DNA of 64,000 bases from Frateuria soli (GCF_021117385.1 NZ_CP088252.1:248001-312000), one strand, 5' to 3'; shown: positions 53,379 to 63,717, counted from the stretch's first letter. Notes: generated from the letters alone by a model not told the origin. Numbers and translations: made by a program.

Positions 53379-54730
53379 TTTGCTGCCTGTTGCATGGTGG
53401 AGCCTCCCCCCGTGCCTGTCGTCGTACTGATTTTTCGGCAGGCGACGATCGTGGCGCCGACGAGGAAAGCGTTGAGGATGGCCCCCACGACGCAGAATGC
53501 GGCGACCGCAAGCATGTCGCTGTGGAACCAGTGGAAGGCGCCCCAGATCACCGCGACACGCAGGGCTACGCCGACCACTTCGAAGCCGAGGAAGAAACGC
53601 TGCATGCCGAGGGTGGCGATCGCCGCCACACTGGGCCGGTTGAGAAAGCCGAAGTAAAGCCATATGGCCAGCCAGCGTGCGTACTCACCGGCGGCCAGCC
53701 AATCCCGGCCGAATACCAGGGCGAACAGCCAGGGGCCGAGCGCCACGACGAGCGCGAACGGGACCAACCCGGCCACGGCGAGGAATCCGGTGGCCTTGAG
53801 GATCAGCGAATCAAGCGGCTGCCTCTCGTGGGCCGCCTCGGTGAAACGCGGGTAGAACACGTCGCCGACGGATTTGCCGATCAACCGGATCGGAATCGAC
53901 AGCACCGTGCGCCCCAGCGCGTAGAAGCCGGCTGCCGCAGGCCCGAAGAAGCTGGCCAGCATCAGCACCGGCAGGCTCTGCGAGGCGGCATTGATGCATA
54001 CCTGCGGGGCACGGTAGAGCGGGAAGTCGCGGTGATCCCGCGCCAGCTGCGACAGGCTGCGGCGTGGCGCCTCGTCGCTGGCGGTGGCCAGCGTGGAGCG
54101 CATGCCGATCCCGAGCATCAGGGCATAAACCCCGTTGGCCACGGTCGCCAGCACGATCAGCACCGAGGCGACCGGATAGAAGCCGCCGATGCCCACCTTG
54201 CTTGCATTGAGGAGCAACGATTGCAGCACCGCCACGCGTGCGGTGGTCTTGAACTGCTTCTTTCGAATGCGCCACTGTTCGGCCACCTGCATCCAGGCCG
54301 ACAGGAACACCGCCAGCGGCAGCAGCATCAGGTAGTCGCGGATGGTATCGAGTCCGAACAGGTCCGAAAGCGCGTTTCCCGCGATGCCCAGAGCCAGCGC
54401 CAGAGCGCCCGCAACCACCAGCGAAATCAGGATCGAAAGTTTCGCGATGCCTCTGGCGTCGCTGTCCGACTTGGGCAACACCATGGCGATCGGGTAGGTC
54501 AGCGAGGCAACCGGCGCGAGCACGCCGAGCACCGCCATGAAGACGCCCAGGATGCCGAATGCCGCCGGCCCGTACTGGCGTGCCACCACCGGCGCGAACA
54601 CCATCGTGACCAGCTGCGCGGCGGCAGTGCCGCCGGTTACCGCCACCACGTTGCGCAGGAACGGTCGCCGTGCCAGCTGCGCCAGCCAGGAGGAGATGTT
54701 GGCCTGCTTGGGGTAGGCGATCGAGCTCAC
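53375..54730 (-). CDS. wzx: Wzx-type polysaccharide flippase (second of two)
   Basis: The 451-residue protein has twelve or more TM helices and the MOP flippase pattern: FLRNVVAVTGGTAAAQLVTMVFAPVVARQYGPAAFGILGVFMAVLGVLAPVA, then LDTIRDYLML, and later FFGPAAAGFYALGRTVLSIPIRLIGKSVGDVFYPRF. Polysacc_synt/MurJ-like. I chose the GTG at 54730, with GGAG about 11 bases upstream; no ATG is well placed. Two flippases in one locus suggest either two polymers or that part of the repeat unit is flipped separately. Confidence 0.88.
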   Translation of the reverse strand: MSSIAYPKQANISSWLAQLARRPFLRNVVAVTGGTAAAQLVTMVFAPVVARQYGPAAFGILGVFMAVLGVLAPVASLTYPIAMVLPKSDSDARGIAKLSILISLVVAGALALALGIAGNALSDLFGLDTIRDYLMLLPLAVFLSAWMQVAEQWRIRKKQFKTTARVAVLQSLLLNASKVGIGGFYPVASVLIVLATVANGVYALMLGIGMRSTLATASDEAPRRSLSQLARDHRDFPLYRAPQVCINAASQSLPVLMLASFFGPAAAGFYALGRTVLSIPIRLIGKSVGDVFYPRFTEAAHERQPLDSLILKATGFLAVAGLVPFALVVALGPWLFALVFGRDWLAAGEYARWLAIWLYFGFLNRPSVAAIATLGMQRFFLGFEVVGVALRVAVIWGAFHWFHSDMLAVAAFCVVGAILNAFLVGATIVACRKISTTTGTGGGSTMQQAAK

Positions 54731-54958
54731 GCTTTGGCAGTCTCCACGGAAGCGGCGGGGAAGGATTGTTGGCCGTGCGTGGTGGATGGCCCGTGCAGCC
54801 GCCGCGGCCTCCCGCATGGTCGCCAGGGCCGCTCGCGCGGGAGGGCCACCCGGACCTGGCAGGGCAAGTCGGAGGGGAGGTGCCCCGCCACCTGCGTCCG
54901 GGCCGGGAGGGAGGCGGTGGAAGCGGAACGGCGAATCGCGTCGCCGTTCCGCGGATCG

Positions 54959-56122
54959 CTAATTGGCCGCCGAGCCGCGCTCGGAGCTCTTCGGACGCTT
55001 GCTGTAGGAGGACAGCATGGTCACCGGAGACTGCAGCCGCACCACGTTGCTCGGCAGGGCCGCTGCCTCGAACGTGGGCCGGGGCTGCAGCGAGGGTGCC
55101 GACTGCTGTTTCTGCCAGAGCCGCCCCATGGCCGTCACGTAGATCACCGTCAGCGCGCCGAAGGCGATCAGGTTGCTGCCGGGCGCCAGCGAATGGGTAA
55201 GCATGCCGGTCAGCGCCAGAAGGATGGCCAGCATCACCAGCGCCGCCAGCGTGGTGCGCGGGCCCAGGCCGGCGCGCAGCATCATGTGGTGGATGTGGCC
55301 GCGGTCCGGCTTGAACGGGCTCTTGCCCTCGCGGACCCGGCGCACCACCACCTGCAGCGTGTCGAGCACCGGCAAGGCCACGCACCAGAGCACGTCGATG
55401 GTGGAAAGCTCGGTATTGGGGCCGCTCTGGCTCAGGTGGATCAGCGTCCAGGCCAGCACGTAGCCCACTACCATGCTGCCTGCATCGCCGAGGAAGATCT
55501 TCTTGCCGACCAGGCCCAGGTTCGCTGCCAGGTAGGGCACCAGCGCTCCGGCCAGCAGGACCAGCACGACCACGCCCGGCCACTGTGGCTGGCCCTGGTA
55601 CAGGATGATGGCTGCGATGCTGATCAGCGCAAGCATGCCGGCCAGGCCGTCGATGCCGTCCATCATGTTGAAGGCATTGAGCAGGCCGATCACCGCCACG
55701 ACGGTCAGCGGGATGCCGAACACCCCCAGCTCGAACTCGTGGCCGAACAGGTGGCCCAGCGTATGGATATGAACGCCGGTCACCGCGACCATCGTCAGTA
55801 CGGCGCCGGTCTGTACCAGCAGCCGCGCACGCACACTCAGGTCGAAGCGGTCATCCAGCGCACCCACCACCGCGAGTACCGCCGCGGTGGCCAGCAACAC
55901 GTTGGTGAAGAGGTGGGTCTGCCCATCGACCGCGGCCCCCGCAAGCACGCCCACGAAGGCGGCCAGACCGCCGATCAGCGGAATGTGGCCCACGTGATGT
56001 TTGCGTTCATTCGGGCGGTCGACCAAGCCCCAGGTTCCGGCAAGCCGATAGAGAATGGCGATCGCCAGCGCGGAGACGCAGGCGGCCGTCATACAAGCAA
56101 TAAGTATCCGGGAGTACTGCAT
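54959..56122 (-). CDS. wecA: WecA-type undecaprenyl-phosphate sugar-1-phosphate transferase
   Basis: The 387-residue polytopic enzyme (about eleven TM helices) belongs to the MraY/WecA family. Diagnostic segments are GLVDRPNERKHHVGHIPLIGG, the DD motif in GALDDRFDL, NAFNMMDGIDGLAG, KKIFLGDAGSM and the cytoplasmic HIHH in DRGHIHHMML. It links GlcNAc-1-phosphate (or a related N-acetylhexosamine) to undecaprenyl phosphate and so starts the repeat unit. No WbaP/GumD-type initiator is present, so this is the likely primer. The start at 56122 matches the WecA N-terminus; another ATG 15 bases upstream is possible. Confidence 0.92.
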   Translation of the reverse strand: MQYSRILIACMTAACVSALAIAILYRLAGTWGLVDRPNERKHHVGHIPLIGGLAAFVGVLAGAAVDGQTHLFTNVLLATAAVLAVVGALDDRFDLSVRARLLVQTGAVLTMVAVTGVHIHTLGHLFGHEFELGVFGIPLTVVAVIGLLNAFNMMDGIDGLAGMLALISIAAIILYQGQPQWPGVVVLVLLAGALVPYLAANLGLVGKKIFLGDAGSMVVGYVLAWTLIHLSQSGPNTELSTIDVLWCVALPVLDTLQVVVRRVREGKSPFKPDRGHIHHMMLRAGLGPRTTLAALVMLAILLALTGMLTHSLAPGSNLIAFGALTVIYVTAMGRLWQKQQSAPSLQPRPTFEAAALPSNVVRLQSPVTMLSSYSKRPKSSERGSAAN

Positions 56123-56365
56123 AGTGGCTAGTCCCATCTTCCTGATCGGGCCATGGCGGCAGACGTGACTTTCCCGTCGCTGACACGGCACACCCGCATG
56201 CGCAGGCAAAACCGGATATCCCCGTTCCCTGGCCCCCACGAGGAGGGCTTCCGGACAGAGTAGGCAGGCACCAGTGCAATTCTCGTCAACAGTAGGCAGG
56301 CGCGAATTGCCTGCAAGGAAGGCGCCGCCCGCCTGTCCCGTCCGCTGTCCGGGTTCAGTGAAGGA

Positions 56366-58207
56366 TCAGTCGAAGAGCAGATTGATGACCACCAGCGTGG
56401 CCACCAGCAACGTCAGCGTCAGCGGCACGCCGACGCGCAGGAAATCCTTGCCGCGGTAGCCGCCGGGGCCGGCCACCATCATCAGCGCCGGATGGCCGGA
56501 GCTGAGCAGGAAGGTGTTGGACGAGGATACCGCCACGATCAGAGCGTAGGCTGAAGGGTTGCCGCCGGTGGCGACCGCCACGCTGATCGCGATCGGCACC
56601 ATCATCACCGTCGCGCCAACGTTGGACATCACCTGCGAGAACAGCAGCGTGAGTACCGCCAGGCAGCTCTGAAGTACCCAGGGCGAGGCGCCGCCCAGCT
56701 TGTCCAGCACCACCTGCGCCAGCCAGGCGGCCGTGCCTGTGGCGTCCATCGACCAACCCAGCGGGATCAGGCAGGCGGTGACGAAGATCGTCTTCCAGTT
56801 GATCGCCTTGTACGCCTCGTCCATGTTCAGCACGCCGGTCAGCAGCATGCCGATCGCGCCGGTCATCATCGCCACCGACAGGTCCAGATGGGTGAACAGC
56901 GCCAGGCCCTTGGCCAGCAGGAAGAAGCCCACTGCCTGCCAGATCTTGCCGGGGCGCTGCTCCTCCTTGGGGATGTCGGTGACGACGACCAGGTCCTTGT
57001 CTTCGGCGGCCAGCGCCAGGTCGCGCCAGCTCGAGTGCAGCACCAGCGTGTCGCCGGCGCGCAGGCTCACGCCACGCACGTCGTCGCGGAACACCTGGTC
57101 GCCGCGGTTGACCGCCAGCACCGAGATGCCATGGCGCTTGCGCAGGTGCAGGTCGCCGATCGTCTGCTTGAGGAAGCGCGAGGACGGCGGCAGCACCGCC
57201 TCGGAAATGCCCGCGCGGGTCGGGTTGAACAGTTCGCCCAGCTGGCGCATGCGCGGAGAGACCTTGCACAGCTGGTTGTTGGCGAAATGGTTGATCTCCT
57301 CGCGCGGCGCCAGCACGCCGAGCACCGACCCGACCCAGATCACATAGTCGACCGGTGGCGCCATGCGCGCGTCGTTGCCGCTCTTGATCGCCAGGATCAG
57401 CGGCGCGCCGTGCAACTGCTCGACCTCGCCGATGCTCATGCCCACCAGCGGGCTTTCCGCGGTCACCGTCAGCTCGGCCGTCTCGCCGCCGATGCCGTAG
57501 GTCTCGGCGAAGTAGCTCTCGGTACGGCCGGGGGTCACCTTCAGGCGTTCGTCCTCGCGCTCGGGCAGCAGCTTGCGGGTGAACAGCCAGAAGTAGCCGA
57601 TGCCCAGCAGCGCCAGCACCAGACCGACCGGGGTCACGCTGAACAGCCCGAACTTGGGGATGGTGTGCGCGCCGGGCGGCAGGTTGGCGTTGGCGCTGGC
57701 GATCAGGTCGTTCAGCACGATCAGCGGCGAGTTGGCGATCAGCGTGGTGTTGGTCGCCGCCAGGATGCAGAAGCCCATCGGCAGCAGCAGTCGCGAGATC
57801 GGCACGCCGGTGCGCGCGGACAAACGGCTGGTGACCGGGATCATCAGCGCAGCGAGCGCCTGGCTCGGGATCACCGCGCTGAACAGGCTCGTGACCGAGT
57901 TGATCACCACGCCCAGGCGCGACTCCTTGCCGCGCGCCATGCGCATCACGAAGTTGGCCGTCAGCGAGAGCACGCCGGCGCGGTCCAGCCCCGCGCCCAT
58001 GATCATGATCGCGATGATCGCGATCACCGCGTTGCCGGCAAAGCCGTTGAACACGCGCTCGGAGGGAATCAGCCCGGTCAGGCCGATCACCACCACCACC
58101 AGCAGCGCCACCATGTCGGCGCGGATCCACTCCAGCACCAGCATCAGCATGGTGAAGCCCACCAGCCCGAGCACCAGGATCATTTCGGGGGTGAGCGCGA
58201 GGGCCAC
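56366..58207 (-). CDS. SLC13/DASS-type transporter with two RCK_C domains
   Basis: The 613-residue protein has five or six N-terminal TM helices, two cytoplasmic RCK_C (TrkA-C) domains around residues 215-385 and a second block of TM helices. The SLC13 signatures SQALAALMIPVTSRL, ATNTTLIANSPLIVLND and, in the second half, FSQVMSNVGATVMMVPIAISVA are clear. Such proteins move dicarboxylates, sulfate or other anions. Sulfate would fit the PAPS genes nearby, but the sequence does not decide it. The GTG at 58207 and the ATG at 58183 are both possible starts. Confidence 0.9.
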   Translation of the reverse strand: MALALTPEMILVLGLVGFTMLMLVLEWIRADMVALLVVVVIGLTGLIPSERVFNGFAGNAVIAIIAIMIMGAGLDRAGVLSLTANFVMRMARGKESRLGVVINSVTSLFSAVIPSQALAALMIPVTSRLSARTGVPISRLLLPMGFCILAATNTTLIANSPLIVLNDLIASANANLPPGAHTIPKFGLFSVTPVGLVLALLGIGYFWLFTRKLLPEREDERLKVTPGRTESYFAETYGIGGETAELTVTAESPLVGMSIGEVEQLHGAPLILAIKSGNDARMAPPVDYVIWVGSVLGVLAPREEINHFANNQLCKVSPRMRQLGELFNPTRAGISEAVLPPSSRFLKQTIGDLHLRKRHGISVLAVNRGDQVFRDDVRGVSLRAGDTLVLHSSWRDLALAAEDKDLVVVTDIPKEEQRPGKIWQAVGFFLLAKGLALFTHLDLSVAMMTGAIGMLLTGVLNMDEAYKAINWKTIFVTACLIPLGWSMDATGTAAWLAQVVLDKLGGASPWVLQSCLAVLTLLFSQVMSNVGATVMMVPIAISVAVATGGNPSAYALIVAVSSSNTFLLSSGHPALMMVAGPGGYRGKDFLRVGVPLTLTLLVATLVVINLLFD

Positions 58208-58560
58208 TAGCGAGCGTCCAGGTGAGGCTGGTGATGGAAGCGGATGGGATTGTGCAGAGGTTGCCTCACGCGGCCGGGTCCGTCCCTGTTTGTGGCCGAG
58301 TATAAGCGGGGCATGGCGTTGGCTGGTGAACCGCAGGACTGGCGTGCGGTCGCGACGTCGCCCTTCGCCTGCGGCGAGAGGGCAGGGTGAGGGGCCGGGC
58401 TCGCGGGGGCGGTTCTGGAGAAGCCCGTTCCCGCAAACGGTGGGAACAGTCGCGTGGGTGGGCGCCGGCTTCCGCGGGTGGCGGAGGGCTCTCGGGGGAG
58501 CGCACCCGGTGCGCGACCGGGATGCATGGCGGTCGCGCATGCGTGCCAGGGCGCGCGGGT
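58208..58560. other. 353-base spacer with a GC-rich palindromic repeat-like segment
   Basis: No gene is visible. CCCTTCGCC TGC GGCGAGAGGG near 58361-58382, followed by CAGGGTGAGGGG, resembles the widely dispersed intergenic repeat of xanthomonads and pseudomonads that reads CCCTCACCCT...GGCGAAGGG on the other strand. It lies upstream of the SLC13-type transporter and downstream of trmB. Confidence 0.5.
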
Positions 58561-59295
58561 TCAGGCCCTGCGGTAGAGCAGATCCCACACCCCGTGCCCG
58601 AGCTTGAGCCCGCGCCGCTCGAAGTGCGTCTCGATGCGCCAGGCCGGCTTCTCCGCGTACTGGCCCGGCGCGATGGCGTTGCGCCAGGCCGGCGCGGCTT
58701 CCATCACCTCCAGCATGTGCTCGGCGTAGGGCTGCCAGTCGGTGGCCAGGTGCAGCAGGCCGCCGGGCGCCATGCGCGAGGCAAGCAGGCCGACGAATTC
58801 CGGCTGCACGATGCGCCGCTTGTTGTGGCGCTTCTTGTGCCAGGGGTCGGGAAACCAGATGCGCGCCTCGGCCAGCGTGCCCGGCGCGATCTCGTGCTCG
58901 ACCACTTCCACCGCGTCGTGCCTGTAGAGATGGACGTTGCCGGCCGCGCGCGCGGCCAGCGCGTTCATCAGCCGGCCGACACCGGGGCCATGTACTTCCA
59001 CGCCGATGTAGTCGCGCATCGGGTCGTGCTCACTGGCCCAGGCCAGCGCCTCGCCATTGCCGAAGCCGATTTCCAGCACGCGCGGAGCGACCCGCCCGAA
59101 ACGCGCATCGAAGTCCTGCGCCGCGCCGGTGTAGTCGATGCCGAAGCGTGCCCAGTGGGCGTCGAAGGCGCGCTGTTGCGCCGGCGTCATGCGGCCTTCG
59201 CGCAATACGAAACTGCGGATGCGGCGCAGGTACGGGGAGCTGGCGGGATGTTCGGGCTGTTCGTTCACGGCTTGCGTCTGGGGCTGCGGCGGCAT
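58561..59295 (-). CDS. trmB: tRNA (guanine-N7)-methyltransferase
   Basis: The 244-residue enzyme has the SAM motif [12 protein letters not shown] (about residues 74-85), [15 protein letters not shown] and the TrmB signature [20 protein letters not shown]. It methylates G46 in the variable loop of many tRNAs. The N-terminal tail of about 40 residues is polar. The ATG at 59295 was chosen because an ATG 30 bases earlier adds only Arg-rich residues. Confidence 0.96.
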   Translation of the reverse strand: MPPQPQTQAVNEQPEHPASSPYLRRIRSFVLREGRMTPAQQRAFDAHWARFGIDYTGAAQDFDARFGRVAPRVLEIGFGNGEALAWASEHDPMRDYIGVEVHGPGVGRLMNALAARAAGNVHLYRHDAVEVVEHEIAPGTLAEARIWFPDPWHKKRHNKRRIVQPEFVGLLASRMAPGGLLHLATDWQPYAEHMLEVMEAAPAWRNAIAPGQYAEKPAWRIETHFERRGLKLGHGVWDLLYRRA

Positions 59296-59359
59296 GGGGG
59301 GGCGCCATGCCTTCGGGCGGCGCATTGTAGCGGCGCCGCCGCGAGGGCGCCGCCTGGGA

Positions 59360-61645
59360 TCAATGCTCGGGATCGAACCGTCGCGGCGATCCGTGCCGCG
59401 GTGGCGGAGCCGGCGCCTGCGATCGCGCGGCCTCCGGTCGGGTGGCCTGCGAGCGTGCAGTCGGCGCCCGCCGTGGCGCAGGGGCGGATTCGCGCTGCAC
59501 CGCAGCCGCCTGCGGCATCGGCCTCGTCTGGCGGAAGTCCGGCGGCCGCTGGAACCGCTGCGGTGGCGGGGTCGCGCGGTTGCGCGGCCCGGCGTCGAAG
59601 TCGGGGCGGCGCATGTTCGCCGGCCGGACCACGCGGTCGTCGCCGCGGTAGGCCGGGGCCCGCTGCGTGGTCTGGCGAGGCGCGATCCGCGCATCGTCGG
59701 GCGCACGCTGGAGATGCGGTCCGACCATGGCATCGGGCCGGTGCATCGGTGCGCGTGGCCGGTCAGTGCGCTCGATGCGTGGCACCTGCGGCAGCGTGGG
59801 CGCGGCGCGGGCGGCCCGCTCGCGGTCGCTCCCGGCGGTGGAGATGAAGCTCACGCCGGGACGGGGTTCGGCCGACGGGCGGGCGGCGTGGCTGCGCACG
59901 AAGCGGGCCGAGCGCAGTTCACCCGGACGCAGCGCCTCCTCGCGCGGCACCACGCGTCCGCCGGCATTCGAACCGCGGACTTCGCGTGCATCGTCGCGGC
60001 TCGCCGCCCGCGCGTCGATGCGGGGGCCGGCTGCCTCCGTCCGGACGGGTGCGCGTCGCATCTCCGCCGTCGCGTCCGCGCGTCGTGCCGGCGAGATATG
60101 CGCGATCGCCGGCAGCGTGTCGGCATGCGGGCGAAGCACGCGCACGTGCGAGGGCGCGGACGGGCGGGGCCGGGCGCCGCCGATGCGGTCGGCCACGTGC
60201 TCCACGCGCGGCGCATGGCGCGCCACCACCTCGCGCCGGAATCCCTGCGCCGGCAGCGGCCGGGCCTTGGGCCCGCGTGGCGGCGCAAAACTGTGCGGCG
60301 TCGGCCGGGGCGTGGCATTGCGCGTCAGCAGGCGGGCGCCGGCGAGCTTGCGCGGATCGACGTCCAGGCGATGGCGCTGCACACGGTCGGCGCCGGCGAA
60401 CACGCGTCCCGGCACCGCCGTGAAGCCACGCCGGCCGCCCTCGTGCAGCGCGCGCACCGGCGATGCGATGCCGCGGTGCCAGTCGCGGTAGCGGCGGTCG
60501 ACGCGTTTGACGATGACCGTGTTGTGCACGTGGATGTTGGTCACGTTGACCTGGGTGTAGTAGCGGCGGCTGCCCCGGTACCACGGGTCGTAGACGTCGC
60601 CCGGGCCGAGCGGGTACCAGCCGACCGGCGCGCTGCCCACCGAGACGCCCCAGTGGCTGCCGCCGACGAAGGCGACCAGCGCGGGTGCGTAGACCGGGCG
60701 CCAGCCGATCGGGCCGGGCACCCAGCACCAGCCGCGGCTGCGCCAGGCCCAGCGACCGTAGTGGTAGGGCGCGAAGCCCCAGGGTGCGTCGTCCACCCAG
60801 GTCCAGCCCCACGGCCCGACCCAGGCCCAGTGGCCATCGCGGTAGGGCGCCCAGCCGGCGTCGACCCGCGCCGGATACCAGACCTGCCCGTATTCGGGGT
60901 CGCTGTGCCACTCGCCGTAGCGGTCCAGGTCCTGGTAGCCGATCACGTCCTCGGAAACGTAGCGGCGCGACTCGGAGTCGGCATAGCGGCGGCTGCGTTC
61001 GTCGCACCAGGCGTCGAAGTCGTCACCGCCGCCGATGTCCTCCACCTCCATGTCGGCCAGCGCCGAATCGGCAAACCGGTAGCTGCGCCCGGCGATCACC
61101 AGCCGCCGGGCGTCGTTCTCGCCGTAGACGGTAGCGCTGCCATCGAAGGTGGTGACGCGCGTGGACCGGCCATCGGAGTCGACGTCCACGCGATAGCTGC
61201 CCGGGTGGTCGACCACCAGCGCCACGTTGGGCGTGTCGATCTCGTAGCTCTGGCCGTCGTCGAGCTGGCGGACGGTGAGGTTGAGCGTGCCCTGGGTGAG
61301 CTCCAGTTGGACCAGCTGGTCGTCCAGCTGCAGGAAGCCCAGGTCCGTGCCACCGTCCAGGCGCACCGCGGCGCCGTCCAGCTCCAGCTCGGCGCGTGCA
61401 CTGTTGCTGCTGGACAGTCGGTCGCCGGTGGTCAGCGGGCGGTTGATCCCGGCATCGCCCCAGTCCTGTGCGCCCGAGGGCAACAGACCGACGTCGCCTT
61501 CCAGGTAGGACAGGCGGGCGACCCGGTCGGGCGGGTCACCGACGGCGTCGTCGGTCGCCTGCGCGTGCAGGGCACCGGCGCCGCACAGCAGCAGGGTGGC
61601 TGCGCAGGAGCGCCAGAACAGCTGCAGTTTCGAAAGTGCACGCAT
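59360..61645 (-). CDS. Large exported FecR/DUF6600-type protein with YXWGXW-like repeats and basic proline-rich tail
   Basis: The 761-residue protein has a Sec signal (about 1-28, ending GALHA). A FecR-like beta domain (about 40-190) includes [19 protein letters not shown] and [17 protein letters not shown]. The aromatic region [19 protein letters not shown]...[38 protein letters not shown] (about 260-340) is typical of DUF6600. The last 350 residues are Arg/Pro/Ala-rich and look disordered. Function unknown; probably periplasmic or cell-wall associated. The tail is very GC-rich, giving long open shadows in other frames. Confidence 0.85.
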   Translation of the reverse strand: MRALSKLQLFWRSCAATLLLCGAGALHAQATDDAVGDPPDRVARLSYLEGDVGLLPSGAQDWGDAGINRPLTTGDRLSSSNSARAELELDGAAVRLDGGTDLGFLQLDDQLVQLELTQGTLNLTVRQLDDGQSYEIDTPNVALVVDHPGSYRVDVDSDGRSTRVTTFDGSATVYGENDARRLVIAGRSYRFADSALADMEVEDIGGGDDFDAWCDERSRRYADSESRRYVSEDVIGYQDLDRYGEWHSDPEYGQVWYPARVDAGWAPYRDGHWAWVGPWGWTWVDDAPWGFAPYHYGRWAWRSRGWCWVPGPIGWRPVYAPALVAFVGGSHWGVSVGSAPVGWYPLGPGDVYDPWYRGSRRYYTQVNVTNIHVHNTVIVKRVDRRYRDWHRGIASPVRALHEGGRRGFTAVPGRVFAGADRVQRHRLDVDPRKLAGARLLTRNATPRPTPHSFAPPRGPKARPLPAQGFRREVVARHAPRVEHVADRIGGARPRPSAPSHVRVLRPHADTLPAIAHISPARRADATAEMRRAPVRTEAAGPRIDARAASRDDAREVRGSNAGGRVVPREEALRPGELRSARFVRSHAARPSAEPRPGVSFISTAGSDRERAARAAPTLPQVPRIERTDRPRAPMHRPDAMVGPHLQRAPDDARIAPRQTTQRAPAYRGDDRVVRPANMRRPDFDAGPRNRATPPPQRFQRPPDFRQTRPMPQAAAVQRESAPAPRRAPTARSQATRPEAARSQAPAPPPRHGSPRRFDPEH

Positions 61646-61865
61646 GGGTCTTTCCCTCCGCCGTGTACGGGTCATGGAAACGGCCGACGTCACGAGGCGA
61701 TGACCGATTATGGGCTGGCGCGACACCGCGCGGCGCGTCGGGTCGCCCGTGGTTCAGCCTGCCGCCATGGGCGGTTCATGCTTCATGCGGGTAGTGGCGC
61801 CCGGCGCCGGGGTAGCCGGCCCCGTTCCCCAACTCCCGCCTCCCGGGTTACCATCAGCGGCGAAC

Positions 61866-61939
61866 GCGGGTGTAGCTCAATGGTAGAGCTGTAGCTTCCC
61901 AAGCTACTGACGAGGGTTCGATTCCCTTCACCCGCTCCA
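61866..61939 (+). tRNA. tRNA-Gly (anticodon CCC)
   Basis: A 74-base cloverleaf: acceptor arm GCGGGTG/CACCCGC, D-arm TAGCTCAATGGTAGAGCT, anticodon arm GTAGC-TTCCCAA-GCTAC with anticodon CCC, T-arm with GGTTCGATTCC and the encoded CCA end. The encoded CCA and the single-base discriminator T are as in other gammaproteobacteria. Confidence 0.96.
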
Positions 61940-62037
61940 GTCTGCACACCGCCCGGGCACGATCGGGTGGACTTCACCTCCCCTTGAGGGTCCGGCCCGC
62001 CACGCTTTCCGGCCTTGCCGACACCACCCGTGCAGCG

Positions 62038-62532
62038 ATGACAGACCTGATCACCCTCGGTTGGCGGGAACGACTGGCTCTTCCCCACTTGGGCATCGAC
62101 ATGCTCAAGGCCAAGCTCGATACCGGTGCCCGTTCCAGCTCGCTGCACGTGGACGCGCTCGAAGCCTTCGAGCGCAACGGGGCGACCTGGTTGCGCTTCT
62201 CGATGACCGTCGGCCGCCGCCTGCATCCGCGGAGCGTGCGGTGCGAGGCCCGGGCGCTGGATCGGCGCGTGGTCACCGACACCGGCGGCCGCGGCACGGA
62301 GCGCTGGTTCGTGCGCACGGACGTGCGGCTGGCCGGCCTGTGCTACCCGATCGAGATCAGCCTGACCGACCGCCGGCACATGCTGTTCCCCATGCTGCTC
62401 GGCCGCAGCGCGCTGCTCGGGCGCTTCGCGGTCGATCCATCGCTTTCCTACACCCAGCCGCGCCCGCACCCGGCCTACGCCGAGCCGGTGGCGCGGGTCG
62501 CCAACGAACATCATTACGGCCCGCTTCCATGA
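62038..62532 (+). CDS. RimK-associated ATP-dependent zinc protease family protein (retropepsin-like)
   Basis: The 164-residue protein belongs to the PF05618-like group found beside Rim[32 protein letters not shown] (about 8-38) includes the aspartyl D-T-G-A motif, and [24 protein letters not shown] near the C-terminus is family-typical. The substrate is unknown; in other bacteria the pair may modify or process proteins. The start at 62038 follows an ATG with no longer supported extension. Its stop overlaps the rimK start by four bases (ATGA). Confidence 0.88.
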   Translation: MTDLITLGWRERLALPHLGIDMLKAKLDTGARSSSLHVDALEAFERNGATWLRFSMTVGRRLHPRSVRCEARALDRRVVTDTGGRGTERWFVRTDVRLAGLCYPIEISLTDRRHMLFPMLLGRSALLGRFAVDPSLSYTQPRPHPAYAEPVARVANEHHYGPLP

Positions 62533-63407
62533 AGATCGCGATCCTCTCGCGCAACACGCGGCTCTACTCGACGCGCCGGCTGGTCGAGGCCGCGCGCGAG
62601 CGCAACCACGTGGTGCGCGTGCTCGACCCGTTGCGCTGCTACGTGCGTATCGCGCCCGGCCAGGCATCGATACGCTACAAGGGCAAGGCGCTGCGCGACA
62701 TCGATGCGGTGATCCCGCGCATCGGTACCGCCACCACCTTCTACGGCACCGCGGTATTGCGCCAGCTCGAAATGATGGGCGTGTACACGCCCAACTCCTC
62801 CGACGCAGTGCTGCGCGCGCGCGACAAGCTGCGCTGCCTGCAGATCCTGGCCTCGCACGGGCTGGACATGCCGGTGACGGTGTTCGGTGACAATCCCGAC
62901 GACACCAACGACGTGCTCGCGATGCTCGGCGAGCCGCCGCACGTCATCAAGCTCAACGAAGGCAGCCAGGGCACCGGGGTAGTGCTGGCCGAGAAGCGCA
63001 GCGCCTCGCAGAGCGTGATCGAGGCCTTCCGCGGGCTGTACGCCAACTTCCTGGTGCAGGAGTTCATCGCCGAGGCCAAGGGCAGCGACTTGCGCTGCTT
63101 CGTGGTCGGCAAGAAGGTGATCGCCGCGATGCAGCGCGAGGCGAGCCCGGGCGATTTCCGCGCCAACCTGCACCGCGGCGGCAGCGCGGTGAAGGTCACC
63201 CTGAGCGCAGAGGAGAAGCGCATCGCCATCCGGGCCGCCGGCGCGCTGGGTCTGGGCATCGCCGGCGTGGACCTGCTGCGTTCGGACCGCGGCCCGCTGC
63301 TGCTGGAGGTCAACGCCTCGCCCGGGCTGGAGGGAATCGAGACGGCCACCGGGGTGGACGTCTCCGGCCACATCATCCGGCACCTGGAAGAACAGGCGCG
63401 CGCCTGA
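62529..63407 (+). CDS. rimK: RimK-type ATP-grasp glutamate ligase
   Basis: The 292-residue protein has an N-terminal segment [22 protein letters not shown], then an ATP-grasp fold with [29 protein letters not shown] and [15 protein letters not shown] (metal-binding Glu and Asn). RimK adds glutamate to ribosomal protein S6 in E. coli, and related proteins make other peptide bonds. It is coupled to the preceding protease-like gene. Confidence 0.95.
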   Translation: MKIAILSRNTRLYSTRRLVEAARERNHVVRVLDPLRCYVRIAPGQASIRYKGKALRDIDAVIPRIGTATTFYGTAVLRQLEMMGVYTPNSSDAVLRARDKLRCLQILASHGLDMPVTVFGDNPDDTNDVLAMLGEPPHVIKLNEGSQGTGVVLAEKRSASQSVIEAFRGLYANFLVQEFIAEAKGSDLRCFVVGKKVIAAMQREASPGDFRANLHRGGSAVKVTLSAEEKRIAIRAAGALGLGIAGVDLLRSDRGPLLLEVNASPGLEGIETATGVDVSGHIIRHLEEQARA

Positions 63408-63517
63408 GCTTTTCTTCACGCGCGCCGCACTAGAACGTGCGCGCCGGGCACGTCCGTTAACGGCCATGTGAGGCCGGGTTAACCGCACCGTAACCGCCCG
63501 GGCCCTATAAAGGCACC

Positions 63518-63628
63518 ACTGCATGTGCTGGCGGCGACCGCTTCGGGTCGACACCGGCAGATTCGGTATCGGGGCAGTAAGCTTGGGCCCAGGTGCGGCG
63601 ACGACGAGTCGGGCATCTGGGCCTTTTT
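63518..63628 (+). ncRNA. Possible small RNA or attenuated leader
   Basis: Starting shortly after TATAAA, the sequence can fold into a two-part hairpin. The outer stem is TGCTGG (63526-63531) with CCGGCA (63554-63559), and the inner stem is CGACC/GGTCG. An 11-base-pair stem with one G-U pair (63586-63596 with 63613-63623) and five T residues follows. This is the outline of a small RNA of about 110 bases or of an attenuator for the next gene. Not matched to any known family. Confidence 0.35.
63586..63628 (+). terminator. Intrinsic terminator or attenuator
   Basis: The 11-base stem GGCCCAGGTGC with GCATCTGGGCC has one G-U pair, a 16-base loop and five T residues. It sits about 90 bases before the response-regulator start, so it ends the rimK transcript, a small RNA or a leader. 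Confidence 0.65.
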
Positions 63629-63717
63629 ATTGGCCATGGTCCGGGACAGCCGGCCATCCGTATGGCGAGCTTGTTAAGCTTGCTGCCTTGATCGACCAGT
63701 GGCCTTTGGAGTGGCGC

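Larger units (their letters stand above)
63408..63717. promoter_or_regulatory. Leader region before the response regulator gene
   Basis: No gene is visible in these 310 bases. They contain a likely -10 box TATAAA at 63506-63511, a hairpin (63526-63559) and a terminator-like stem with T tract (63586-63628), all upstream of the response-regulator start at 63718. Confidence 0.6.

Noticed and set aside
56366-58207. Sulfate-specific transporter linked to the sulfation genes
   Set aside because: SLC13 proteins with RCK_C domains carry several anions; nothing in the sequence shows sulfate specificity, and the gene lies outside the locus beyond wecA.
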